DNA from: Apricaphanius iberus | Lineage: Eukaryota > Chordata > Actinopteri > Cyprinodontiformes > Aphaniidae | Length of the DNA: 64,000 nt | Reading direction: 5' to 3' | NCBI GenBank assembly: GCA_028564705.1 | Contig: JAPXFQ010002465.1 | Coordinates: 1,612,001 to 1,676,000 of the forward strand | Shown here: positions 40,380 through 61,699 of the stretch, in pieces | Layout: every line of letters begins with the position of its first letter | Position numbering within the stretch: position 1 is the first letter of the stretch | Made by a program: the position numbers and the translations under genes | Notes under the pieces: generated by a model | What the model saw: the letters and a program-made list of their open reading frames with translations, nothing else | The model's database searches: none | What the model was told of the DNA's origin: nothing

Positions 40380-41340
40380 ACGTCTCCTGTCTGGCAGTGT
40401 GGTAGTCAGAAATGGTATCTGAGTACCAAGTATAAGCCCAAGAGATGTACTTTCTCAAGCAGAGCTTTTGCTATAGTACTCCACCTGATAAATATGTATG
40501 AAAATTCTTTATTAGTAATTGCTGTGGGTTTAATTTCTTGAGGTTATGGACACAGAAAGGGAAAAAGACAAGAGGGAAGGAAAAAGAAAATGAAGAATAA
40601 GCAATTAGTAAGATGGAGCAACATAAAAAAAACAAATCCAATGAAGTGAACTAAAAACTACACATCCACAACATACAAAAATGGGTATATTAATACAACA
40701 ACAATGTCCCTGAATGGCCCTGGCACCAACCAGCCATTGATGACACCCTCAAGAATGCATCCGCAAACATCAACGTCCCCACACTGGTGCGTGTGTGGGG
40801 CACCCACCGGCACACCCCTGCCCAGCATTCACCAGGGCCGAGCTGGTCTGCACCTGGGCCCCCAGCCCCAAACAAACTATCCCTCTTATGCACCACATTT
40901 ACACCAGCACACTTAGACAACAAAGAGAGGACGCTACACACTCATTCATACATACCATATACACTCTATACTCCCAGGTCCAGGGACCGATGCCCCAGCA
41001 GAGCAACCTGCCCCTGTACCAAGGACAAGTATTCCCTACCCTCTAGGATGGAGACAAGCCGACCACCAATGCGCCACAGTGTCGAGAGCAGCCAAACAGT
41101 CCAGTACCAAACATCTTATCCCACCTCTCAGAACCCAACCCCCGATGGACAGCAGCGAACAGGAGCGTGCAAAGACCCCTAGCCTCCTTCCCCTTGCTCG
41201 AATGTTGTGTCGTTGCATGTTGTTATATTGTGCAGTTAAAACAGATGGGCGGGACATGGTAATGCTACCAGACACCCCCATCCCCCACCCAGGGCCCTCA
41301 TTGTCTAAATACAGTTTAGCAGTGTGACTCATTGGAGGGC
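40380..41340. other. C-rich segment of unknown nature
   Basis: From about 40700 to 41340 the plus strand is unusually rich in C and CA/CC (CCCCAGCCCC, CCCCCATCCCCCACCC), giving long proline/threonine-rich frames in several phases. No splice sites, domain or inverted ends were recognised. I regard it as a repeat or low-complexity segment rather than a gene. Confidence 0.3.
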
Positions 41341-42640
41341 CCATCCCTCTGGAGCCGAAAAGTGTGCCCACTGCAATGTCCCTACATCTGCGTGTCTCCT
41401 GAAAATGTTATAAGTGGGAGTGTCTAAGTTGCACAATAAAATTGGGACCCAGGCCGCCACTGTACCGTGAAGCAGCTTCGTGGGTAAGACAATGCAAATA
41501 CTAGCCCGGTTTGGTGCTATAAATATGCATCGATGGGACAGTGTTGTTCCGGGTTTCACCAAAACTCAGTGGCTACAGTACTTCAGGATGTCGGAACAAA
41601 GATGCATCTACATGTGCAGCAAACTACTTCCAGCACTGGAGCACCTTTCCCCTTAAAGAAACAAGTTACCATTGCTCTGTGGAAGCTAGACATGACAGAA
41701 GCATGACTGTTTTTTAGAGTTGATATATTTCAATAGTATCAGTTTGTATGCATAATGTAGCAAAAGACTAAGACTGATACATTTTAAATTATGTGGTTTA
41801 ACTATACATATTCTCAAACTAAGTCCCTCCTCCTGGCTCTACATTTAATTCTGTTGATTTAAGATGTTTCATTTAACCAGATCTACTATAATCTATACAT
41901 GCTATGAATTCTATGAATTACAAACCACAACTGTATCAGTTTTGTAATAAAGCTGTGTGCTTTGAAAATGTTTTCACTTTTTCTAGTCAGCACCACATCA
42001 ATGTGTTTTGCATAGGATATCCCATCTTTGAGTAGTATCAGTTAGTATGCATAACATGGCAAAAGCCTCAGTCTGTTACAGTTTACATCATGTGTAGCTC
42101 TTTGTGTGTTCTACTCCCTATTCCTATCTTTAAAAATGTATTTTTGTCCCAGATATCCACAACCTATGGATGAAATAATAAATAAGCCATGCATTATTCC
42201 GAATTAGGATGTTATGGTATCACTCTGAAAGGGAAAACCATCAAATTTTACTTAATGGCCTTTGTGCCTGTCATATGCCCTTGGTGCCCCTAAAAAAAGA
42301 AAAAAAAAAAGAAAAGTTGGAGGTCAAATGGCCTTGCCCCTAAAATTACATAATTCCCACCATGCTCTCCACAGTATTATTTTACCCTCTACCCATCCAG
42401 TTTTATGCTAATTTGTTTATGAATTACGCCATTCTGTTAACGAAAGTCAACTCACACAATACTTTTAGCACTTCAGCTTAATGGGATGTTGTTACTCCTA
42501 TAAATAAAATGTTTGCAAATTGTGCTGACAACTAGATGGTTCTGCTTATCAGTTAAGCAGGTTGTCACTTTTTCCTTGTGTACTGATGATAAAAATTTTT
42601 TTTGAAACTCATTATCAAATCTTTACTATATATATGCTTC
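41341..42640. other. AT-rich stretch with a diverged direct duplication
   Basis: No gene is seen. About 65 bp at 41735-41800 recur at 42034-42098 (AGTATCAGTTTGTATGCATA against AGTATCAGTTAGTATGCATA), 299 bp apart. The spacer between them is AT-rich and unrecognised. Confidence 0.5.
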
Positions 42641-43850
42641 CAATTCCTAAAACAATTAGACAACATAGTATTAATTTCCAATTTTATGCTGATTATACAA
42701 AATTATATTTATCCATAAATCCAGATCAAACCAATCAGTTAGGTGGATTACAAGCATGTCTCGAAGACATAAAGCCTGGATGACTCTGAATTTTCTACTT
42801 TTAAAATCAGACAGACAGAAGTTGTTGTCTTTGGTGCAGAACCTTTAAAAAGGAAACTGCTAAATCAATCACTTCATCTAGATGGGATTAATTTGGCCTA
42901 TGTTAATAATTTAAAGAACCTCGGTGTAATTTTTAACCAAGACATGACATTTAAATCCCATATTAAACAGGTTTCTAAGATTTCTTTCTTTCACCTCCAC
43001 AATATTGCTAAAATTAGAAACATCCTGTCCAGAAGTGATGCAGAGAAACTAGTCCATGCATTTGTTACTTCAAGGCTGGACTACTGTAATTCCAGATTAT
43101 CAAGAAGTCCACAAAATGCAATTAAAAGCCTTCAGTTGATCCAAAATGCTGCAGCAAGAGTTCTGATGAATACTAAAAAGAAAGATCACATTTATCCTGT
43201 TTTAGCTTCTCTCCATTGGTTCCCTGTTAAATCCATAATAATAATAGTTTAAGATCCTACTACTTACGTATAAAGTTCTTAATAATCAAGCTTCACTCTT
43301 CTACTTTTCTCTTCTACTACTCTCCAGATATATTTTTTCTGCTGTTATTGCGATTGTTAACCCTGTTTTCTCTCAGTGTTTGTCTCTCCATTGAAGCTCC
43401 ACCCAGTCTGGTACCCCACTTATCTATAAATGCCCGCTGCTGGATGGGGAACATCGGTCCAGAGGATTCTCAAAGTGACCGAGCATCCTCCATGTTGTCT
43501 CTTCTCTGTCATCTCAGACCCCCAGATGGTCGTGTCAGATGACCGCTTGTACTGAGCCAGGCTCTGCCAGAGGTTTCTTCCTGTTAAAAGGGAGTTTTTC
43601 CTTTCCACTGTCGCTTCATGCTTTCTCAGTATGAGGGATTGTTGAGGAATTGCTGTGTTTGGAGTCTGAATGATCTGGGCACAACCTTATGTCGATGACT
43701 CAACACAATCTGCTGGGATTCCTCACATCGAAAACTTAACTGATTGGAATGTTTGTATAATTGCATTAAAATTATTTGTGTTGTAAAGTGCCTTGATATT
43801 ACATTTGTTGTGAATTGGTGCTATATAAATAAAAGTGAATTGAACTGAAA
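42640..43850 (+). mobile_element. L2/CR1-like LINE 3' part
   Basis: The frames at 42562-42783 and 42893-43252 encode FQFYADYTKLYLSINPD (the YADD motif, here YADY), NNLKNLGVIFNQDMTFKSHI, SRLDYCN and LQLIQNAAARVLMNTKKKDH. The 3' UTR has GAGGTTTCTTCCTGTTAAAA and ends GGTGCTATATAAATAAAAG near 43837. The 5' end is truncated. Confidence 0.82.
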
Positions 43851-43854
43851 TGAA

Positions 43855-43990
43855 TAGAATCTTGGACAGTTTCTACAAATGTTTGATAAATGTGGACTCA
43901 GGTCTAAATCCATTAATACACCCAGATTTCAGGCTTGATCAGTAGTTTCTTGTTGCATTAACTGAAGCTGCATCCTGATTCTGGATCATT
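43855..43990 (-). pseudogene. L2-like LINE scrap
   Basis: Reverse complement reads ETTDQA-like sequence followed by a CTGGGTGTATTAATGGATTT block, equivalent to [17 protein letters not shown] in the element at 25847. It abuts the 3' end of the preceding LINE. Confidence 0.45.
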
Positions 43991-44334
43991 CCTCCAAATC
44001 TCTATGTTAGTCTAATAATCAGAGGGAATGAATTCTTTACCATTTATTAAGCATAAACCTTGCAATGTGTCTGTTGAACAAGAAATGACGACTGTTACTT
44101 TCCTAAGCAAGATTTATTTACAGAAAACAAAGAAAAACGTTTTAATCACCACAGTAGAAAAAGAACACACTACTGATTAAAAATAAATGATTAGTTAAAA
44201 TAAAAAAGCATAAAAGATGAATAATGTAATAAAATGAGAAACATATATTCTGATTTATGCTTGAAGGAAAGCTGAATAGGTTTCACAAATTTTAATTAGT
44301 TTAACAAATTTAGCACCAGTGATTTATATGTAAA

Positions 44335-44630
44335 CCATCCATCCATTTTCTGAACCTTAGTCCTCCAGGGGTCACGGGGGTGCTGGTGCCTATCTCCAGC
44401 TGTCAACGGGTGGGAGGCGGGGTACACCCTGGACAGGTTGCCAGTCCATCACAGGGCCACACATAGAGACAGACAGGACAAACAACCATGCACACACACA
44501 CCCACATACTTTGGACTGTGGGAGGAAGCCGGAGTACCCGGAGGGAACCCACGCATGCACAGGGAGAACATGCAAACTCCATGCAGAAAAGCCCTGGGCC
44601 GGGATATGAACCCACAACCTGTTTGATTCA
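44335..44630 (-). repeat. Longer copy of the GATG-tailed retroposed repeat
   Basis: The segment runs from CCATCCATCCATTTTCTGAACC through GTGCTGGTGCCTATCTCCAG, GTTGCCAGTCCATCACAGG and GTGGGAGGAAGCCGGAGTA to ATGCACAGGGAGAACATGCA. Fragments of the same family occur at 39733-39861, 54556-54690, 55150-55215 and 60835-61145. The open frames over it are shadows. Confidence 0.8.
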
Positions 44631-45149
44631 GAATTCTCTGGATGAGTGCAATCAACCTTTGGGAAATTACTTAATTCATGAACGGGTCATTAAATTAAAC
44701 AATTTAATTCCAGTATTTGATATAAAATACCGCAAGTTCAAACACGTGTAATAAGATTAGTTTCTTAAACAATCTATTTAAACAGAATTCTGTTTGAACA
44801 GTTACTAGCAACCTTTTTTACAGTGCCAGCCTAAAACCGATACATGGCTTGTTGAACTTTAGCTCTCAGCAACACACGTGGGCGTTTAGAGTGGCTCAAA
44901 TACATTTATTAAACATTAAATAAGAAAAAAAAGAATGCTCCTGTCTGATTGAGTAGCTCAAATTGCAGGATTTAAAATTACTCTTGGTCGGGAAAAGTCT
45001 GTTAAAACATTGATTAAAGTTTCAGGCCAGGAGGACTGTTTAACAAAAAATAGCAGATGAAACACTATAACAACATGAAATGAAAGACCTCTAAAATGAG
45101 TTATCCCAACTAATTTGCCTCTGCCCAAACGGACGTTATGGAATGATTA

Positions 45150-46082
45150 GCTCTACAAGCGTTCTCCGTAGTGGATGGGTGAGGGGGCTCAGATGACGTT
45201 AGCCCAGCAGGCTAACAAAGGGTTCCTAAGTTAGTTAGCAGGCTGGTAGCTCCTGGAGCTTCCGATCAGGACGGCGTTTCCCTCCTTTCTGGCCCTGACA
45301 CTCACGAACATTACCTATGGATTCTCCGACCCGGCCACTCTTATCAGTCCTTTGTCGGTGGCTCGATGCGGCGTCCGTCCGGTTCAGGCATGCGGTTCGG
45401 GCTGCGTTAGGCCTTCCACCTTAGTGGCTCTGTTTCTCAGCGATCAGCAGCCTGAAACTCATTGGGCTCTGGGGATAAACAACGTCTTTGTTTATCAATA
45501 TTTAGGATTCACCTGGTGTCGGCAGTCTTTGGGTTCCTTGAAGCAAATTTCTCCAGAGACTTTTGCCTTCCTCTGCTAGCCAAGGAATAGGATTGGAGGT
45601 TCTGTTTCTCTTCTGTTGCCCACCGCAGCCGGCAGCAGCATGCAGGATGGTCAAAAGAGTTTAGGCAGAACAAAGGGGTTTGTTTATCAAGATTTTTCAG
45701 TCACCTGATCGAACGTCCGTCAGTGTTGCTTGAACGAGTTCCTCCTCGATCTCAGACGTGTCTCCTCGCCCGCGAAGGAAGGTTCTTTGAGTCTCGGACC
45801 TTCCCTTGGTAGCCCCGGTCAGAGGCTTTGTGTCTAAGAACGGGCAGCTGGGGGAGCAGTCCTATTTATAGGTTGCCCTAGTTTCCACTTCCTCTGGGGC
45901 TAGAGCAATGAATGTTGGTGACTTTAGGGTTTTATCTGTTATTGAATATTTTTAAATCAAGGCAAAATGTATTGCATCATGAAAACTTAAGGCCTACTTG
46001 ATGGTAAAAGATTTCCAAAATCTACATATTTGGCAGCTACCAGAATTGGCTAATTAGTGAAATTCCACTTAACTTTCTAACA
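45150..46082 (-). repeat. LTR-like repeat
   Basis: On the minus strand it begins TGTTAGAAAGTTAAGTGGAA at 46082 and has a CCTATAAATAGGA TATA-like box at about 45864-45876, followed by GC-rich sequence. Part of it is internally duplicated: the block TTTGTTTATCAAKATT...CACCTG occurs at 45490-45522 and 45678-45709. It matches 912-1377. No primer-binding site or internal coding region is adjacent, so a solo LTR is a guess. Confidence 0.5.
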
Positions 46083-49000
46083 CTGTGTTTGAATCACTGG
46101 GAAGGGGCAAAGAGAAACTTTTCCATTTGGGCCCAGAGATCACGCCAACCATATATTTTCTGTATTTTTAGCTGGATTTCGGAAAAACCTGAAGACCGTC
46201 TGTTATTTTGACAGATTAGTAATTACACCTCTGACCACATGATGCAGACGCAGACATGTCTAACTTTACGCATCAAGTTCAATGGTGAATAAATAAATAA
46301 AGTGAATAAATCAGTTTAAAAAAGATTCCCATGAGAGCATCTGTGCATCATCTCAGAACTGGACACTGTACTCAATGTATCTTTTTAGCCGGGAGCTGAC
46401 AGCATGTTACAGAGACTTTGAAGCACATTGGTCCCAAGAGTATGATGTTGTGCCAACCTCCGCCGCATGCTGCTGGATTTCCTCCTGCTGATGTAATAGC
46501 TTGCGGGTCAAGAAACAGCTTGTTCAGTAAGTCTTTCCGATATTTGATCACTTAATTTGGCGAAATGTTCCCTCATTTCAAAACTTCGGCTTAAGTTGAG
46601 CTTTTTTCCAGTCTCCAGTGTGGCAGCGGAGCTCAGATTCTTCCTCCAAAAACAACATTTAAAACCCCCATAATCTAAGACACAAATCCAAAACCGCATA
46701 ACAATAACTTATGTAACAACCCTACTTTTTGTTTATGCACAAGCTGACAAGCATTTCATTCCCATGAGGAGCAGGAGAAATTTGTGAGACTGTACATTTA
46801 GGCCACAGCAGGTGAACTGTTTGTGTTTTCAGTGCAATTGTTTAATTAAATTTTTTTAAACATTCCACAAGAACATATGACATTGAACTGACTGCTTGTC
46901 CGGATTGAATGCTATTCAAAATAAATAATATTGAATGTATTATAATTTTAAGAACTGACAGCTAAAAATAGATTGGAATTTTTGGACCCATTGGTCGAAA
47001 TGACGGAAAACAAAATTGTCTTGTATTTTTTCCCTTATTAAATAAAATTATTTCAAAATTGCATTTTTTCACTTAGGTTGTCTTTTATAGTAGGATTTAA
47101 TTCACTATCTGAAACATTTCAGTGGGATCCAAAAGCGTAAAACAGAAAGATGTGTGTGGAAAATATTACTGCTGTGAAAATATCCCTGTATGAAAAAATT
47201 ACTTCTCACACAATTTCCTATATTAATAGTCAAATATTGCGCTACTATGCACTATTGCAATACTGTTAAACTGGTTGGAAATAAAGCTTATGCTCTCGTA
47301 CAGATCTTGGAATGATGGCTGTTCGAATAATTTCTTTCTGATGCATGTCTATGGAATGGAATTGTGAAATATGGCAAAAAGTCAATTAATTTGTCAGTTG
47401 AGTTTTTATTAAAATATTATAACGTTTAGATTTCTACAATACTTCACCAGTTCAAGTTGTAGTAGTGTATAAACAGAGTATGATTTAAAGGTCAAGTCTT
47501 TAGGAAACAGTGACATCTAGTAGAAAATGTATGGATTACAAATAACAAAATTTTTACTGCTATCTTCAAGACTATGAGAAACTAACGTGTTTTTTTTCTG
47601 TTTCTTATAACAAATGTACTGAGGATTCCGTTGATACATTTCCTCGACAAATAAAAATTTAAAAACCCTCAGTTCTTTCAGAAAACAACAAAGGGATTAA
47701 AAACTTTCATTAAATGTAAATAACATGAAAACACCTGGTTACATAAAATTGTCTTTGGTTTCTTTATGTATGTGTTCAATGTACTTTTAAATATGCAGTC
47801 TAGATGCCTAAAAATTATTACATTACATTTCATATTAAACATGACACATCAGGTAGCACCAAACATGATTATTAGGATTTTGTGTCTCTGTGGCACTGCT
47901 GGATGAAAACATACAGGCACATAGAAATAAGATATACACATAATGATAAAACAGCAAATGCATAGAATATTAAAGATGATAAATATATTATAGCGTTAAA
48001 CAAAACCTGTTAAGGCTAAATAATTGTATCTGAAAGTAAAATTGAAGATGTGGGAAGAACACATAATGATTTATAAAAGCACAATATCACTATCAGCATG
48101 AAAGAAAACTATGTTTGATTTTGTTATATGCAGGAGGAACATGTATTGCATCTAAGCTTTCAATCAAGGTTAATTACAGGAACAAACAGGATATAAATAT
48201 TTGTTATGAAAAGTAGTTGATATTTTTTTCTGTTACAATACGTTCAAAGTCTATAATCTTGGAAAGATTGTTTCTTGGTGTCACATTAAGAATGAAAGTT
48301 AATTGGTGGGTTAAGCAGCAAAGTCGTGGAAAGGAACATCTGAGTCAATTAGGAAATAAATTCCAGTCTTACTTGTCGAAAGATAACCTTTCAGCAGGTA
48401 ATAAGCATACTTTTCATCAAACCTTTTTTTTAAATCTCGTGTGATGTTCTCATTTTGAAGTGCAGGTTGCAGGTTAGAGTGCCCCTTAAACCATCATTTA
48501 GAGAAATATATTAGGAACAGTTTCTAAATAAAATTGTACTAATACATACATTATTTTCACTTTTAGAGTAATTTTTGTGAGAATGCCAGACCAGAAGTGA
48601 CGTGGCTGAAGGGAGTTCTGTAATCTCGATCAAAGACACAGATTCAATTTTAAACATTTACAACTACACATATGATGGCCCACTACAACACAGCTATGAG
48701 CCTACTGCATGTCCCAGATAGATTAAAGCCCAAATCAAACCAATGCTAGGTGACGCTAACACTATTAGCCTTGCTGCTGCAAGCTAGCTTTACTATTTCT
48801 TTTTTACAACCTGCATATCACGTTGATTCTAATCTTTGATAGCTATCTTTTAACAAAGTTGATCATTAGCAGATGTTAGACAACAAGTCTTACAAAGCAA
48901 AGACCCATCTGCATAGAGCTGAGCTTCTGATCAATCTGGTCGTGTCTCCCAGCTGGCTGCTGCCACGGACAGCGGTCCATGAAGCTGTAAGCACTGCAGC

Positions 49001-49876
49001 ACGCTGGCTGGTGAGAGTCTAACCTGGACTTTGCTTCAGTATAAACTCTGTCACATCATTGCTATTTTAGTCCTCTGGTCAGAAGTGAGCACCACAAATG
49101 ACCAGGTTTTCCATAGCCAAAGCAGAAGTTGAGGACAGTTCAGCTGCATAGAAGACACACAAGATGCTGCAATGTTTTTTTTTCCTTTGGAAACCTGTGG
49201 GCTTGATGTCCTGACAGTGATGGTGTTTTTACAGCAAACATAATAATTTATCATAAAAATAATTGATCACAGTCCAAAGCTATTGAACAAACTGACTTTT
49301 GATAACACAACCGTAGGATGCAACCAGCCGATTCGGATGCACCTACTAGAAACTGAGAAGGCAGCGCCCAACAAATCACCTCCCCGATTACATCAATGGC
49401 CAAGATTATGAAACTTTTTAATTGTTAAATTATTAATTATTTGTTATTATTATTAAATATTTGCTGTTATGCATAGTGCAATTTAAAACAACCTCATTAA
49501 ACATGTCAAATCTTTTTTTACATTTTAGATGCATATTAGAAACCTGTGACCTGTACTTTAAATGTGGTGTTATCATAGCTGTAAGCAGAAAACCATCACA
49601 GAACATCACATGAACAGAAATAAAGGCTCGAAAGTTGCTGCATGAGTGAGCCCAACTACTATCTCAAAATTATGCTGATCAAGCTGCATCTAAAAGAATG
49701 CGAGAGACAGGCTGTGAAGTGGAAACCCAAGCAAACATGGCCAACTAGAGAAGTGTTTCTTCATTTTATCAACATTTAAGGGATTATTTTATAGTTTATC
49801 AGGAAGAGTTTCTTTTACCCAAAAAATGCAGAAAAGATTGACAAGAGGCCTGTCCTTTTATTGGCAGGTCGGTGTT
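46083..49876. other. Gene-poor AT-rich intergenic region
   Basis: No exon, transposase or RNA gene could be recognised. A minus-strand frame at 46699-46508 (MRFWICVLDYGGF...) continues with further partial sense-like sequence to about 46380. It may be an old transposon protein, but no motif could be named. Confidence 0.4.
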
Positions 49877-50265
49877 TATGGAACGCCAAAGTGTTCAAAA
49901 TTAAATAAATAAATACAACATTATGAAATAAATATCAGCATGAATAAATATTAAATAAAAATATAATGTGACAATGGAATTATTTAAAACTGAATTCATT
50001 TCAAATGCAACGCCCATTTTTTAAAATATATATACATATATTCTTTTTGATTATACATTTGTATAATATATATATATATATATATTTCACTGCAATTTAC
50101 TTCATAATAATATAAATTATTTCAGGACATTTTTATTTAATTCCATCAGTTTTTATTCCAATCTCTTTTTTTTCCCACAGTCAGGTTTTATTTCATATAA
50201 GGTTGATGCTGATATTTCATAATGTTGTATTTATTTATTTAATTTTAACACTTTGGCGTTCCATA
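49877..50265. mobile_element. Miniature element with ~60-bp inverted repeats
   Basis: The left end TATGGAACGCCAAAGTGTTC continues through AAAATTAAATAAATAAATAC to ATTATGAAAT. The right end is its near-perfect complement, so the inverted repeats are about 60 bp. GGTGTT flanks the element directly on both sides (49871-49876 and 50266-50271). The 389-bp element is AT-rich with a (TA)n centre and has no coding capacity. Confidence 0.8.
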
Positions 50266-50380
50266 GGTGTTGGCTTCAGTAGAAACTAAAATTAAATGAG
50301 CATTACGTACAGTAATGAGTTGACATTCTACACAAGTTAGATCAGGGTGTCAAATTGAGGAGAACCCAATTAGATTATTT

Positions 50381-50790
50381 ATGCTGATTGCATTTTGGTG
50401 GAGGCAATGTCATGGTAAGCATCTGTATCTCCCTAAATGGAATAACAAAGTTTTCTATTTATGGAGACATTATCAAGATTTGTATCTGCAACAAGCGGTA
50501 GCCACATATTTCCACAGTCTGGGACCAAACTGTCCTCCAAGAAGACAATGGTCTCTCCCACAGATGGGGGTTTATCAGAGAACATTCTTTATAAAATGGG
50601 AATGGAGAGGACTGGAAAAGCCTTGCTTGCAGTCTTGACAGGTGGGATCATCTTGGGGATGCTGTTCATGCCAGTGAGGACAACGTCCCAGGTTTCTGTG
50701 GTTCCGGGCAGTTCTATTCACTACAGAGACTCCTGTTCTTCAAACTCCATCCATTTGAATGAACATAACTTCAAAGTCACTAGTAGAATA
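50381..50790 (+). pseudogene. Tc1-like transposase relic
   Basis: The translation with frame changes gives HFGGGNVMV, then LQEDNG (second Asp region), then NGNGEDWKSLACSLD and WDHLGDAVHAS. This resembles the end of a Tc1-type catalytic domain (…GMERMDWPACSPDxNPIEHxWDxLGRAV) with NPIE lost. The 131-aa open frame at 50461-50856, with an apparent hydrophobic helix, is an out-of-frame reading of this relic. Confidence 0.6.
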
Positions 50791-52164
50791 AGCTGTTTGG
50801 TATTAGCAGAGAAGATTTGGCAAGTTTCTTTACATACTGTATATGGCACCATGTAAGGGGAAATAAACCCATTTTCTTACAGCTTCAGAAACAATTAACC
50901 AAACACAAATGTCCTGACTTTTTAAGTTTTTTGCATTGTTTAAGGGATTCTTGGTTCAGTCACAAGACTCCAACAAAAGGACCATAGTGTAGAATATAGA
51001 TGTGGCAGCAATTATTTAGCATTTTCAATAAATTGCTAAGTAACTGTGTGTGAATAAAAGGGGTGCGGAGCTGTTGAGGGTAAACGTAATATAGGCAGAA
51101 GAGTTGAAGTACCTGGGGTCAATTATCCTAAGTAAGATGCTAGAGAGTTAAATAACAATGCAGGTAGTGTGGTGCGGATAGAGATGGGTATCAGTGGTGG
51201 TTTGTGACACAAAAAACGTGTCTAGAGACAAAGGTCTATTTACCCTCAGTGAATGTTCACAATGTAGTGAAGGAGACAGATGATCCACTGTGGTGTTTCC
51301 TAAACAGCCAAGTCCAGTGTTGCCATGAAAACATTGCTTTTATACCTTCCAATTACTGGAAGCTCATGAATTTTTAAAAATGTTTATTTCAAATCTGCCA
51401 ATCATGCCTGTATATCCTGTCTATATTCAGGCTAAACATAAACATTAAAGTAGAAATGTATCTGCTTCCATATTCCACGGTTAAATAAGTGAGAAAAAGA
51501 CCTTTTGTAACCAGCCCAGTATTTCCCTTAATCTGGCAGCAGTCCATTTACTTTAGTTTTAGCTTTAGCTTAGCATAAACCAGCGTAGGTGAATTGGAAG
51601 TAGTAGCATTCTAGTAGTTCGTGTTCACTTACATTGGTTACATTAGTTTTGTTCTAATTTATCTAACTCTGGGGAATATGGAAACATACACATTTCTACT
51701 TAAGGGGGTATATCCCTTTAAGCTTGGGTTAGCCTGTTAGATTGAGCCCTCAACTATTTAAATATGTTTCGACATCAGTATACATCTTCATGACAAATAT
51801 ATTTCACAGTTCACTTTGTGAGCATAGTAACATGTTTCACTGGAAGGGAACAGCTTTTTTTATGTCTTTTCAACAAACATTTAATAGATGAACTTTGTGG
51901 GTGAAAGTGGCTCAGTCTGACTGTTGATGTATCTTTGTGGACTCAACAGTTTAAAGTTTAGACGAGGTAAAACAGAGAAAGCGGATTTGTTTGATGGCCT
52001 TTCTGAACTGTCACTCCAATTGTTGCTTACCAGGAAACCAGAATTTGTGTTCTTTCCATTTAGCAGCAATCAGAGAAAATTGAGTAGGCAAACTTCCCAG
52101 GATTATAAAATGATATCTTGTACTCTGAGCTCAAGAACCAGTCTATTGAAAAGGACAGGAAAAA
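50791..52164. other. Downstream flank of abcg4, no other gene seen
   Basis: The region lies 3' of abcg4 and should contain its 3' UTR; minus-strand ATTAAA near 51880 and AATAAA at 51383-51388 are possible poly(A) signals. Nothing else is recognisable. Confidence 0.35.
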
Positions 52165-60710
<8,546 letters not shown>

Positions 60711-60834
60711 CTGAAAGAACAGATACAAAATGCATGAGCAGCTCAGGACAGGCTAACAAAACAGGAAACCTGTAGGTCAGAAGTGATACGAGAGAAACAA
60801 AGCTATACATACAGTATAATATGACTCCATCAAT

Positions 60835-61145
60835 CCATCCATCCATTTATCCATCCATCCATCCATTTATCCATCCATCCATCCATAAACCTGCATATCC
60901 TTGCAGGGTGGAGGTCAGGTGCCTATCTGCAGCAGCCACCGGGTAAGAGGCAGGGTACACTTTGGACATGTCACCAATGCATCGCAGGACATCACAGTAA
61001 CACACAGAACAAACAACCATGTACACACCTTAAGGTAATTTAGGCAGACCAATTCCCTAACAGTTATTTTCTTCGACTGTGGAAGGAAAGTAGAGTGACG
61101 GGAGAGAACGCACGCGTGCATAGGGAGAACATACAAACTTCATGC
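60835..61145 (-). repeat. GATG-tailed repeat copy in an abcg4 intron
   Basis: (ATCC)n with ATTT interruptions (60835-60886) is the tail, followed by diverged matches to the family: GGTCAGGTGCCTATCTGCAG, CAGGGTACACTTTGGACATG and GTGCATAGGGAGAACATAC. Confidence 0.75.
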
Positions 61146-61364
61146 AGAGTAATCTTAAATTCGAACATCACAATATTAAATATAAAATAGAAATTTGTCA
61201 CATCATCTACTTATACAAGAGGTAAAACTTAAAGGTCAGTGCACAGAAATAGTTCATTCCTTGGGTATTTGGGTCAAAGTTAAACAAGTGAACTGAATTT
61301 AAGTTCAAACTGCCGTTTCATTTATTCATAGCTATGTCAGAGTTTCAGTGGTTTATTAAGTATT

Positions 61365-61600
61365 TAGGGCAGCTGTATTTCAGAGGTAGAGCTGGTATTG
61401 TACGACCTGGAAATTGGGGGTTTGATTCTTGTTTCCGCCTGTTACATGCTGATGTGTCCTTGGGCAAGACACTTCACCGACATTGTCTGCTTGTGCGGCT
61501 GATGGCCTTACCTCTGTCTGCCAGCCCCAGGGAAGCTGTGGTTGCAATCGTAGCTCACTTCTACCAGTGAATGAATGAATACTATTTATATATATATATT
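61365..61600 (+). mobile_element. tRNA-derived SINE
   Basis: The head GGGCAGCTGTATTTCAGAGG...GTAGAGCTGG (A box) with GGTTTGATTCTTG (B-box-like) is followed by the body CCTTGGGCAAGACACTTCAC, characteristic of a common fish SINE. It ends in a GAATGAATGAATACTATTTATATATAT simple repeat. Confidence 0.75.
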
Positions 61601-61696
61601 CATCCATCCATCCATCCATCCATCCATCCATCCAGCCATCCATCCATCATCTTCGGCTTATCCGGGGTCGGGTCGCGGGGGCAGTAGCCTAAGCTT
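61597..61696 (-). repeat. Short 3' end of the (GGAT)n-tailed LINE
   Basis: The (CATC)n run is followed by TCTTCGGCTTATCCGGGGTCGGGTCGCGGGGGCAGTAG, matching the 3' end of the LINE at 37811-39332 (37855-37900). Only about 50 bp of LINE sequence remain. Confidence 0.8.
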
Positions 61697-61699
61697 ATT

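Noticed and set aside
40704..41182. Overlapping Pro/Thr-rich open frames
   Set aside because: They are produced in several phases by C-rich composition; there is no splice signal or domain.
46508..46699. Minus-strand 63-aa frame as a possible exon
   Set aside because: No recognisable domain, and splice sites are not convincing.
50461..50856. 131-aa open frame with a hydrophobic helix, looking like a small membrane protein
   Set aside because: Another frame of the same DNA aligns with a decayed Tc1 transposase, so the open frame is a shadow.
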